A DNA stretch of 64,000 nt from Lewinellaceae bacterium (GTDB taxonomy: Bacteria > Bacteroidota > Bacteroidia > Chitinophagales > Saprospiraceae), in assembly GCA_020636105.1 (NCBI GenBank), contig JACJYL010000002.1:124001-188000 (forward strand). Reading direction: 5' to 3'. A program made the position numbers and the translations under genes. The notes beneath the pieces were generated by a model that was given only the letters and a program-made list of their open reading frames with translations, made no database searches and was not told the origin of the DNA. Of this stretch, positions 52,821 through 60,016 are shown piece by piece (position 1 is the first letter of the stretch; each line of letters opens with the position of its first letter).

Positions 52821-54608
52821 TTATTTCAGAATATTATAATCAGAGCTGATTACCATCAGGTAAATAGTCAATTTCACTTTTTCAAACATATCTTCTATCG
52901 GGTCTACAATGGTCGTTATGATTTGTCGCGTATCGTCTTTGAGCATGCCATTGGTCAGTAGAATATCCAGCTCATTGATCAGGATCTCGGTGTCTTCCGC
53001 ATAGGTCAGCAGATCATCCAGATTGGTGTAAACAATATTATCAGGATTCTCCCTTGTTCTTAAAAGGGTTTCGTTAACGGCCCATTCATTGACAAAATTC
53101 ACAAATCCGATGCTGGTCCTTGAATTGTAAACCTGGAATTCGGGTGCAAAAAACCCCTGGTCGCCAATAGGTCCAATGGGCTGAAAATCAGGCCAGTAAA
53201 AGTTAAAAACCGAATAGGAATACATGGGATGCTGTCCGGCATCGTCGTTGTAATCAAAGCCGTAATTCCAGAAATTTCCGTTCTCACTGAAACCGCCGAG
53301 TGCCCTGGCAAAATGGGTGTATCGGATAATCGGCTCTTTAAGTTTCCCCTGAACAGGGTCATTGTACCATTCACAAGTTCGCGCTTCTTCATCCAGCAAA
53401 ACAGCCTTGATAACTGCTTTCATATCGCCTCTGACGCCGGCACCATTATCATTGAATGCCGCAGCCACCCGTGAGACATATGCAGGCGATGGATTTGATT
53501 TCACCAATCGCTGTATCAGTTGTTTTCCAATGAAAGGCCCTGTATTAGGATGATTGAACAGATGATCGATGGCAGCATTTATGTCTTCCATACCTGTTTG
53601 ACCGGCGGGCACTACAAAACCGTTTAACAAGTATTTGGGGCCGGGTTCGTGGTAATTTTCATACATCACCATCGGTTCCGCCATATCTATTATTTGGATG
53701 CCCCTGCCAAACGCAGGCACGATTACCGTATCCGGCAGCGAAATGGTAGCTCCGCCTCCAAGCCCGGTATATATTTTGGCAAACTCCTTGATATCATCAT
53801 TATCATAAGTCGGAATATCGTGACCTTGATTGTCCTGCACCCTTGTGCCATCCTGGTTCAGTTCATACAACCCTATGGTCATCAACTGCATCATCTCTCT
53901 CGCAAAATTTTCATCGGGATGAATGTAATGGGCGGGATCGGATTTAGGATTATTCAGGTGTGTCAGGTAAAATCCCATACACGGATGCAGGGTCACATCG
54001 GTCAGAATATCCTTAAAATTCCCAAAGGCATTTTCAATCAGCATGTCGTAATAACTCGCCACGCCTTCGCCGTACTTGTCCAGTTCTGAATAAAACGAGA
54101 TCACAAAAATTTCGCTCAGGGCAAAAGCGATCCTTTGCCTTAACAGATCCTCATTCGTCATGTTGGCTTGCCACCAGGCGTAGTCAAAATGCACATTGGA
54201 AGGGATTTGCGGATAATCCATGGTATCCCCTCCGGCCGCGAGAAAGCGTTGAAAGGTCGTATCATAAATTTCCTGGATAAGTGGTCGGACAAACGTCGGT
54301 GGCAAAGCATACTGTTGATTGATCCAGGCTCCAAAGTCCATTTTCGCAACGGAATCGATGGTACTTCTGTTGGCTCCCAAAGTGGCCTGGGCCAAAAAGC
54401 GGCCGGCATCGATAAGCTTTCCCGTAAGTCCTGAAATGGTCAGCGTGTTGGAGCCTTCTGCAATCTCTTCCCATCCCGGAGGCTGGAAATCACTACTCGT
54501 GGTCACGGTAATATTCTGATCATGACCGCCACCGATGTAGTCCCCATAGGTTTGGGAGCTTAGCAGAATGGAATAGCATAAAAAGGGTAATAGGAATAAT
54601 ACTCTCAT
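52821..54608 (-). CDS. DUF1800 family protein (secreted)
   Basis: This 595-residue protein starts at the ATG at 54608, directly before a signal peptide (MRVLFLLPFLCYSILLSSQ). Family hallmarks are RFLAQATLGANRSTIDSVAKMDFGAWINQQ near the N-terminus, HPDENFAREMMQLMTIGLYELNQDG in the centre, GPFIGKQLIQRLVKSNPSPAYVSRVAAAF, and MKAVIKAVLLDEEAR. The function of DUF1800 is unknown. It almost always occurs beside DUF1501, as here, and the two probably act together in the periplasm or outside the cell. Confidence 0.9.
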   Translation of the reverse strand: MRVLFLLPFLCYSILLSSQTYGDYIGGGHDQNITVTTSSDFQPPGWEEIAEGSNTLTISGLTGKLIDAGRFLAQATLGANRSTIDSVAKMDFGAWINQQYALPPTFVRPLIQEIYDTTFQRFLAAGGDTMDYPQIPSNVHFDYAWWQANMTNEDLLRQRIAFALSEIFVISFYSELDKYGEGVASYYDMLIENAFGNFKDILTDVTLHPCMGFYLTHLNNPKSDPAHYIHPDENFAREMMQLMTIGLYELNQDGTRVQDNQGHDIPTYDNDDIKEFAKIYTGLGGGATISLPDTVIVPAFGRGIQIIDMAEPMVMYENYHEPGPKYLLNGFVVPAGQTGMEDINAAIDHLFNHPNTGPFIGKQLIQRLVKSNPSPAYVSRVAAAFNDNGAGVRGDMKAVIKAVLLDEEARTCEWYNDPVQGKLKEPIIRYTHFARALGGFSENGNFWNYGFDYNDDAGQHPMYSYSVFNFYWPDFQPIGPIGDQGFFAPEFQVYNSRTSIGFVNFVNEWAVNETLLRTRENPDNIVYTNLDDLLTYAEDTEILINELDILLTNGMLKDDTRQIITTIVDPIEDMFEKVKLTIYLMVISSDYNILK

Positions 54609-55075
54609 AAGGATAATGCTTGGAAAATGTAAAACGCAAAATGTAAAAACCGGGGAATGAAGCAAAAATTGGGGAACAGTTTAGAAGGGGCCTAATTGTA
54701 ATGGAGTTGAAACATTTATTTTTTGCTTCCTCCTTATTAATGTTTTATTTTGGGAATTTATTTTATGAAGGTGTTTTTATTTGCCTGCTTACGCGAAAAA
54801 CAGGGATTTTTGACGAAGTCAGATCGATGTGGAAAATTTGGATTTTCGAAATAATATTGATTTGTGTATTTGCGGTAGACGCCGCAGGAAGGCAGGCTAA
54901 AGCACTGAGCAATCGAAATTTTATTTAAAGCGATTATTTTTGTTGCGCGGTACTAATAATAAATACGATGGAATTGAAATCCCAATTAATAAAGTGACCC
55001 TGATCTTCAAAGCATTCCGTCAAAAAACAAAAAAAGCCGTGGTCAACGCTTCCGTTGTAATTTTAAAAATCGGAG
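54609..55075. other. intergenic region with dispersed repeat (54899-54952)
   Basis: It holds the second copy of the repeat seen at 46191-46245. A 75-codon plus-strand frame (54701-54928) overlaps the repeat and is not supported as a gene. Confidence 0.5.
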
Positions 55076-55471
55076 CTATTCCGTTTGATTCATCTCCTTT
55101 TGGGGAAATATTTTCTGTTCGATATACTTTCCGATTGATTTAATCGCATCTGGATTTTGAGTGACAAGTTTGGTAAGTCCAAACTGTAAAATATATCCAA
55201 AAAGTTTTTTGAGTTTAGTATTTGACTTGCCTTTGGCGGCTTTTTGAGCAATATACCTGGTAGTCAGACCAATGAAAGTGATCAATATATTATTGACCAG
55301 GTAGGGAGATGAGGCAACTTCTTTCAAGGCGCTCTCGATGAGTCTCGCAGGTTTTAAACTCTCGTAGGAAAGGAAAAACTGTTCTCTCAAATTTTGCAAA
55401 TGAATAACCTGCTCTGTTTCTAATAACAGCACCGCATTTTTAAGATCGGCAGGTGTGGTAATATTTCCCAT
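55076..55471 (-). CDS. hypothetical protein downstream of holin-like gene
   Basis: This 131-residue, mainly helical protein has one modest hydrophobic stretch (about 57-75, LVNNILITFIGLTTRYIA) and a basic C-terminal half. I do not recognise the family. It starts 6 bp after the holin-like gene, so the two are an operon, and is probably membrane-associated. It is part of a leftward cluster of small envelope/stress proteins at 55-59 kb. Confidence 0.7.
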   Translation of the reverse strand: MGNITTPADLKNAVLLLETEQVIHLQNLREQFFLSYESLKPARLIESALKEVASSPYLVNNILITFIGLTTRYIAQKAAKGKSNTKLKKLFGYILQFGLTKLVTQNPDAIKSIGKYIEQKIFPQKEMNQTE

Positions 55472-55477
55472 AACCTT

Positions 55478-55831
55478 TTAATTAAATATCTGTTTGACCA
55501 TATAATTGTAAATTTTCTGTTTAAGCCATTTATGAATAAACAAGTGAATCAAAAGTGCTGCAACGCCATAAAAAGCAGCCACCACAAAAAAACCCAAAAA
55601 GAGATTTTCAGTAATTTCTCCAAGCCAGAAAGCCAATCCCAAATTAAAAAAAAGCGTAAACAAAACAATGATGACAAAAACAACAGCATGAGGAATTAAA
55701 GTGGACAGCACATCCGATGTTTTGTCCAGGGTCTTTAGTCTTATCAGCTCGTAGCTTGTTTTACCATATTTTCCAGCGCTTTCCAGCATTGATTCGATTA
55801 ACTTAACATTGTCTTCCAAAGTTTCTGACAT
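55478..55831 (-). CDS. phage-holin-III/YqjE-like superfamily membrane protein
   Basis: This 117-residue protein has a helical N-terminus (about 1-40) and two strong membrane helices (about 47-68 and 77-98), the layout of the Phage_holin_3_6/YqjE family. In chromosomes such genes usually sit in stress-response clusters with YtxH or CsbD genes and are not lysis holins. The family assignment is from topology and the PHAVVFVIIVLFTLFFNLGLAFWLG segment. Confidence 0.7.
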   Translation of the reverse strand: MSETLEDNVKLIESMLESAGKYGKTSYELIRLKTLDKTSDVLSTLIPHAVVFVIIVLFTLFFNLGLAFWLGEITENLFLGFFVVAAFYGVAALLIHLFIHKWLKQKIYNYMVKQIFN

Positions 55832-55967
55832 GATAATAATGGTTTACGAAAGTTCCTTCAAATTTCTATAGGTGAATCTCCATTTGTGAGGGTTATCAGG
55901 AACTCGGTTCCTAATGCTTCTTTAGGCGGAAGCATATATGTTCATTCATTGCATCCTCGTAAAAAAT

Positions 55968-56060
55968 GGTTAGTGCAATCTGTCTATCTGGCCCGTTCAT
56001 TTTGTCGTAGGGATTGATTTTCAATGGTCCTGTGAACATGATGAACTGATTGCACTAACC
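55968..56060. repeat. 13-bp inverted repeat enclosing 67 nt
   Basis: GGTTAGTGCAATC (55968-55980) is perfectly repeated inverted as GATTGCACTAACC (56048-56060), directly after the YtxH gene stop. It could be a structured 3' UTR, a terminator or a small mobile repeat. Confidence 0.5.
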
Positions 56061-56070
56061 TGAAACATTT

Positions 56071-56349
56071 TTACACTTCAGCTTTTTTTCCGTTTTTTGC
56101 AGCTACTTCCGGGTTAGACAGTGTTTTTTCAGCGTAGCCGGCCATTTCTTCTTTTACTTTTTCAAATTGCCCGGTAACTTCATCGAGTAATTCATCAAAT
56201 TTTCCCTTTAACGCATCGACGTAATTCTCCCCTTTCTTTAATATCCTTTTCCTTGTTTTTGTTCCTTTTGCAGGGGCAAACAATATTCCTGCCAATGCAC
56301 CTGCGGCAACGCCGGCGAGCAATCCTAATACCACTTTTCCTGATTTCAT
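56071..56349 (-). CDS. YtxH domain protein
   Basis: This 92-residue protein has an N-terminal glycine-rich membrane helix (VVLGLLAGVAAGALAGILFAPAKGTKTR), the YtxH hallmark, followed by an amphipathic Lys/Glu-rich helix. The family is induced by general stress in several bacteria; its mechanism is unknown. It lies in the small-envelope-protein cluster, upstream of the holin-like gene by 240 bp, with an inverted repeat just after its stop. Confidence 0.85.
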   Translation of the reverse strand: MKSGKVVLGLLAGVAAGALAGILFAPAKGTKTRKRILKKGENYVDALKGKFDELLDEVTGQFEKVKEEMAGYAEKTLSNPEVAAKNGKKAEV

Positions 56350-56522
56350 AATTTTATTATTTAAATGTTTGTTGATAAATTTAACTGATTAAAAGGTCAG
56401 CCTTCCTTTGGCAATTTTTAATACACCAATACAAATTCTCAAAAGGATTTTAACTGAAAATCAAAAAATTGAGGGTTGTAATTTGTAGTTTGAACTTTCC
56501 CCAGGTTGCATCGCATCTTGGG

Positions 56523-56708
56523 TTAAATAGTAATGCTCTTTAAACTATCCAACACGCCAAATACATTCAGCAGCCAAATTACAAGAATGATTATGACCAC
56601 TGCATTGAGAATTTTTTTAACTGAACCTTGCATTGGAATAAAATTGTTTATCAACCAGAGGATAACTCCGACGACAATTATCGCGATAAGAATATTTAAG
56701 ATTGGCAT
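56523..56708 (-). CDS. small two-helix membrane protein (Thivi_2564-like)
   Basis: This 61-residue protein consists of two membrane helices (about 3-22 and 32-53) joined by NNFIPMQGSVKKI. The pattern fits the small Thivi_2564-type family that often accompanies stress genes. Its role is unknown. It is preceded by an AT-rich leader. Confidence 0.7.
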   Translation of the reverse strand: MPILNILIAIIVVGVILWLINNFIPMQGSVKKILNAVVIIILVIWLLNVFGVLDSLKSITI

Positions 56709-56901
56709 GATGATAATTTTTAATTTGTACTAAATTATACGATGTAAAGATCGGGCTCCCTGGCCAACAAAGTGTTACATTATTCCTTTTAAGAGTTGCA
56801 TCATTCACACATTCAAACGATTAATTTCCTCCTTTTGAAATCAACTTCTCCCTGCCTGATGAATCGAGAAAAGATAGGAAGGGAATGGGCACAAAACAAA
56901 A

Positions 56902-56926
56902 CAGGCAGATGAAGATCATCTGCCTG
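56902..56926. terminator. hairpin terminator
   Basis: CAGGCAGATGA and TCATCTGCCTG form a perfect 11-bp stem with a 3-nt loop. T-rich tracts follow on both strands. It lies downstream of the minus-strand gene ending at 57028. The rest of 56709-57027 holds no supported gene. Confidence 0.75.
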
Positions 56927-57027
56927 ATATGGTTTTTTGTGAGGAGGTAATTCCTTGATTTGTTTTTCAACGCATGGATTCCCCTCATTTTGTTTCAATG
57001 AGAACTGAAAGGGAAAAATTCAATGGA

Positions 57028-57363
57028 TTAAACCAAAAGGATAATTAAGATAATAATCAAAATCAGTGCGCCACTTCCAATATAAATGGCTCCACTTTGG
57101 CTAGCCAAATTCTTGTCAATTCCTCTGGCTTCTTTCTTAAGCTCACGTTTCTCTCTAATAGTCATGTTTGTTTTATCCATATTATGGATTTCTTCAGAGC
57201 GATTTTCTAAACGGCTTAATTCTACTTCAGAAAGCTTATTCTCAGTGGGTTCTGGAACTGTAGGAAGCTCTGAATTCGATTTTCTATCACCATTATTTGC
57301 AAAGGCAAAAGTCGAGCTCAAAGTGAAAATCATCACGATAACAAAAACAATAGTCTTTTTCAT
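57028..57363 (-). CDS. small exported protein with C-terminal membrane anchor
   Basis: This 111-residue protein has a signal peptide (about 1-23, ...LSSTFAFAN), a charged Glu/Arg/Lys-rich middle (about 30-85) and a C-terminal membrane helix (about 93-110, LILIIILIILLV). The family is not recognised. It sits between CsbD and the small two-helix protein in the stress-type cluster and is followed by a terminator. Confidence 0.7.
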   Translation of the reverse strand: MKKTIVFVIVMIFTLSSTFAFANNGDRKSNSELPTVPEPTENKLSEVELSRLENRSEEIHNMDKTNMTIREKRELKKEARGIDKNLASQSGAIYIGSGALILIIILIILLV

Positions 57364-57392
57364 TTTCTTTCTTTTTAAAATTTAAAATCAGA

Positions 57393-57578
57393 TTAAAGTA
57401 ATTCAATAATTTTGTGTAACTCTTCTTTTGTTTTACCAAGTTTTATTTGAAGTTTACCATACATTTCATCTTTTTTGCCTTCTTCAAACAAAAGATCACT
57501 GTCTGTTAAGATTGCAAATTTCTGTTTGAGCAGACCTTTATGCTCATCCCAGTTTCCTTTTACTTCTGTAATGTTCAT
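57393..57578 (-). CDS. CsbD family stress protein
   Basis: This 61-residue protein has the CsbD pattern: VKGNWDEHKGLLKQKFAILTDSDL then EEGKKDEMYGKLQIKLGKTKEEL. The family is induced by sigma-B or RpoS-type stress in other bacteria; its molecular role is unknown. It marks the 55-59 kb cluster as a general stress or cell-envelope group. Confidence 0.88.
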   Translation of the reverse strand: MNITEVKGNWDEHKGLLKQKFAILTDSDLLFEEGKKDEMYGKLQIKLGKTKEELHKIIELL

Positions 57579-57736
57579 TACGTTTAATAATTTATTTCCT
57601 CAACTGGAGGACCAGGTGTGAAATAATTTTCACGATGTAAATTTCATACCTTAATTGCTGCAACGAATTACACCATTCCTTAAAAATAAGTCATCATTAA
57701 TGCATTGAGCAACGCCAACCCGATTTCCTGTAATGG

Positions 57737-57958
57737 CTACGAGAGAGCCTTTTTCTTATCAAGTACAATTACAATAATGCCCCCGACAATTAACACCAAC
57801 CCAACCAGCGGCGGCCATTGTACAGTGTGATTTTTTTCTGCATTTATTTCAATCGGACCTATATCAACTACTTTTTCAGTGGTTACATAATTGAATCCGG
57901 TATAGGCCATCATAATTATTCCGATAGCGAGCAGCACAAATCCAAAAGTTTTTTTCAT
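57737..57958 (-). CDS. small two-helix membrane protein (DUF3185-like)
   Basis: This 73-residue protein is read from the ATG at 57958, which begins the first helix (KKTFGFVLLAIGIIMMAYTGF). A short extracytoplasmic stretch contains VDIGPIEINAEK, then a second helix (LVGLVLIVGGIIVIVL) and a basic tail. The layout is DUF3185-like; function unknown. It lies 35 bp downstream of the beta-barrel gene. Confidence 0.72.
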   Translation of the reverse strand: MKKTFGFVLLAIGIIMMAYTGFNYVTTEKVVDIGPIEINAEKNHTVQWPPLVGLVLIVGGIIVIVLDKKKALS

Positions 57959-57993
57959 CCTATTTTTTTTTAGTGAACTAAATATCAAAGTAG

Positions 57994-58671
57994 TTAAAAC
58001 CGGTACCCAATTGAAATTCCATAACCTGTATTTTTAAGCGTTGAACTATCATCGGGGGTGAGATAATGATCGGGCTTTATATTGATCATGCCGAGTTGTG
58101 CATTCAGCAGCACAAACAACCCGCCTGCCATTTCATATCCGAAGAAGATATTACCCCCGGCATCAAATGGTTTAATATATGTTGTAGTTAAAGGATCGCC
58201 GGACACCACCTCTTTTTTGAATTTAATATCAGACTCAGAAGATACAGAACCATCTTCATAAAGAGCTTTGCCCACTATACCGTATCCCACATAAGGCCCT
58301 AATCCTATCATAAAATAACCAGAGCCCAACAGGCCTTTATACACAAAATTCAGAGGCAGTTCAATATAAGAAAGCCTGGTTGTATTGGTTAAAGTGCTAA
58401 TGGTGCTTTTCGCCCCCTTTGTTGAGAACAGTAAACCTGGCTGAAAGTAAAACTCGGGCGCAACGGGAATCTGAGCATTTACCCCAAAGTGATAGCCGAT
58501 AATTAAATCGTTTTCGAGTTTGTCACCACTCAAATTTTCCCCGTTTAAATTTTGAAAGTTAACACCTCCCAGAATGGCAATGGATGTTTTTCCATTTCCA
58601 ACGGTTTGGGCTATTGCAGCAGAAACAAAAAGTGCAAAAACCAGAATCAAAGAAATTTTTCTTGCTTTCAT
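57994..58671 (-). CDS. outer-membrane beta-barrel protein (PorT-like)
   Basis: This 225-residue protein starts at the ATG at 58671, directly before the signal peptide (RKISLILVFALFVSAAIAQ). Strands such as YHFGVNAQIPVAPEFYFQPGLLFSTKG, LPLNFVYKGLLGSGYFMIGLGPYVGYGI and the final Gly-Ile-Ser-Ile-Gly-Tyr-Arg-Phe are typical of small Bacteroidota barrels of the OMP_b-brl_2 type ending in Phe. It is 24 bp downstream of the OmpA-like gene, so the pair is likely one operon. Confidence 0.85.
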   Translation of the reverse strand: MKARKISLILVFALFVSAAIAQTVGNGKTSIAILGGVNFQNLNGENLSGDKLENDLIIGYHFGVNAQIPVAPEFYFQPGLLFSTKGAKSTISTLTNTTRLSYIELPLNFVYKGLLGSGYFMIGLGPYVGYGIVGKALYEDGSVSSESDIKFKKEVVSGDPLTTTYIKPFDAGGNIFFGYEMAGGLFVLLNAQLGMINIKPDHYLTPDDSSTLKNTGYGISIGYRF

Positions 58672-58695
58672 AATAAATATTTTAAGTAGTGGCAA

Positions 58696-59367
58696 TTAAT
58701 TTTGGGCATCCTTTTCCGCATCTGCTTTCATTTTTTCGTTGGCAGTGATCAAAAACTCTACCCTGCGGTTTTGGGCGCGGCCACTATCTGTTTTATTCTC
58801 GTATTTGGGCAAAGTTTCGCCAAATCCTTTTACAGCAAGCCGGCTTCCCCTTATCCCTTTATCTGTTAAATAATAAGAAACCTGGCGAGCCCGTTGAACA
58901 GATAAGTCCTGGTTGTATGCTTCGCTCCCTTTGCTGTCGGTATGTCCCTGTATTTCAATATCTGTGTCCGCATAACTATTCAACACAACAACTAATTTAT
59001 CGAGGTTTGTTTTTGCGTCCGCTGAAAGGTTCGATTTATCGAAACCAAATAATATACTACTGTTAAATTCAACAACAATGCCTTCACCAACACGTTCCAC
59101 TTTTGCACCGGGAACAGTTTTCTCAATTTCCTCAGCTTGTTTGTCCATTTGACGGCCAATTACAGCGCCCGAAGCCCCCCCCACAGCTGCACCAATAATG
59201 GTGCCCAGGGCAGTATTGCCCGAAGCCCTGCCGATAACGGCGCCAGCTGCGCTGCCGGCTGCTGTTCCAATAACAGCCCCCTTCTGGGTTTTACTCCATG
59301 AAGCACAGCTCGGAAAAATTAAAGCAGTCCCTAAAAATATCAGTAAAATCATTCTTAAATTATTCAT
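58696..59367 (-). CDS. OmpA-family lipoprotein with glycine-zipper
   Basis: This 223-residue protein is read from the ATG at 59367, giving a lipoprotein signal with lipobox IFPSC. A glycine-zipper membrane segment (about 30-75; GAVIGTAAGSAAGAVIGRAS) precedes an OmpA C-terminal peptidoglycan-binding domain (about 105-215; GFDKSNLSADAKTNLDKL, IQGHTDSKGSEAYN, LSVQRARQVSYYL, RAQNRRVEFLI). It would tie the outer membrane to the cell wall. It is first in the operon with the beta-barrel gene. Confidence 0.92.
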   Translation of the reverse strand: MNNLRMILLIFLGTALIFPSCASWSKTQKGAVIGTAAGSAAGAVIGRASGNTALGTIIGAAVGGASGAVIGRQMDKQAEEIEKTVPGAKVERVGEGIVVEFNSSILFGFDKSNLSADAKTNLDKLVVVLNSYADTDIEIQGHTDSKGSEAYNQDLSVQRARQVSYYLTDKGIRGSRLAVKGFGETLPKYENKTDSGRAQNRRVEFLITANEKMKADAEKDAQN

Positions 59368-59487
59368 AGTAAATGTTTTTAAAATTTGAACAAAGGTCGG
59401 CTTAATTAAATAGAGAAGTGTTACACAACTTTCGATAAGGTTTGTATTATTCACACATTTTCAGCTTTGATTTTGTTTCAAAAAAAG

Positions 59488-59529
59488 AGCCATCACAAAT
59501 TTTGGGTGACACCAAAATTTGTGATGGCT
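59488..59529 (-). terminator. strong intrinsic terminator of the kinase/regulator operon
   Basis: An 18-bp perfect stem (AGCCATCACAAATTTTGG and its complement) with a 6-nt loop is followed on the minus strand by CTTTTTTT. It lies 53 bp after the response regulator stop. Confidence 0.85.
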
Positions 59530-59581
59530 TCTGTTAACAAGTAAATACTTGCGGGCTAAGAATATGAATACTTATCAGAGA

Positions 59582-60016
59582 TTACATCCGATCCATATAC
59601 CAACTTAACTCTTTCTCCATTTTGTTGAAGCGCAAAACGTTGGTAATAATTTTTTGAAGGCGGATAAAAGCGGTTTCACTTTTTACCACATAATCGACAG
59701 CTTTATGATGCATACAATTTATTGCCACATCAATTTTATCCTGGGCAGATAACACTATAACCGGTATATCTTGATTAAAGGCTTTTATTTTATCCAGCGT
59801 TTCAATTCCGTTCATCGCGTTTTTATCAACGCTGTCAAGATGATAATCCAGGATGACTATATCAGGTTGATGAGATAAATTCGCAATACAAAGTTCTCCT
59901 GTGATAAAGGTTTCAATGTCAAAATCGGCCTGTTGCAAAAAATCAATTTCCAGTGATTTTAAAAACAATTCATCGTCATCCACCAGGAAAAGTTTTATCT
60001 TATTTTTATTGTTCAA
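59582..60016 (-). CDS. single-domain response regulator (receiver)
   Basis: This 144-residue protein consists of one receiver domain: LFLVDDDELF (acidic pair), VILDYHLDS (phospho-Asp about 56), VIVLSAQDK (Thr/Ser switch) and VDYVVKSE (Lys). There is no output domain. The start is a TTG overlapping the TGA of the hybrid kinase gene (TTGA at 60013-60016), so it is probably translated by coupling. It likely takes phosphate from the kinase/Hpt protein encoded just upstream. Confidence 0.85.
   Translation of the reverse strand: MNNKNKIKLFLVDDDELFLKSLEIDFLQQADFDIETFITGELCIANLSHQPDIVILDYHLDSVDKNAMNGIETLDKIKAFNQDIPVIVLSAQDKIDVAINCMHHKAVDYVVKSETAFIRLQKIITNVLRFNKMEKELSWYMDRM

Noticed and set aside
54701..54928. 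Possible 75-aa plus-strand protein
   Set aside because: Its 3' part lies in the dispersed intergenic repeat, and it has no supporting signals or neighbours.
56813..56998. Possible 61-aa minus-strand protein
   Set aside because: It spans the hairpin terminator at 56902-56926 and has no recognisable protein character.
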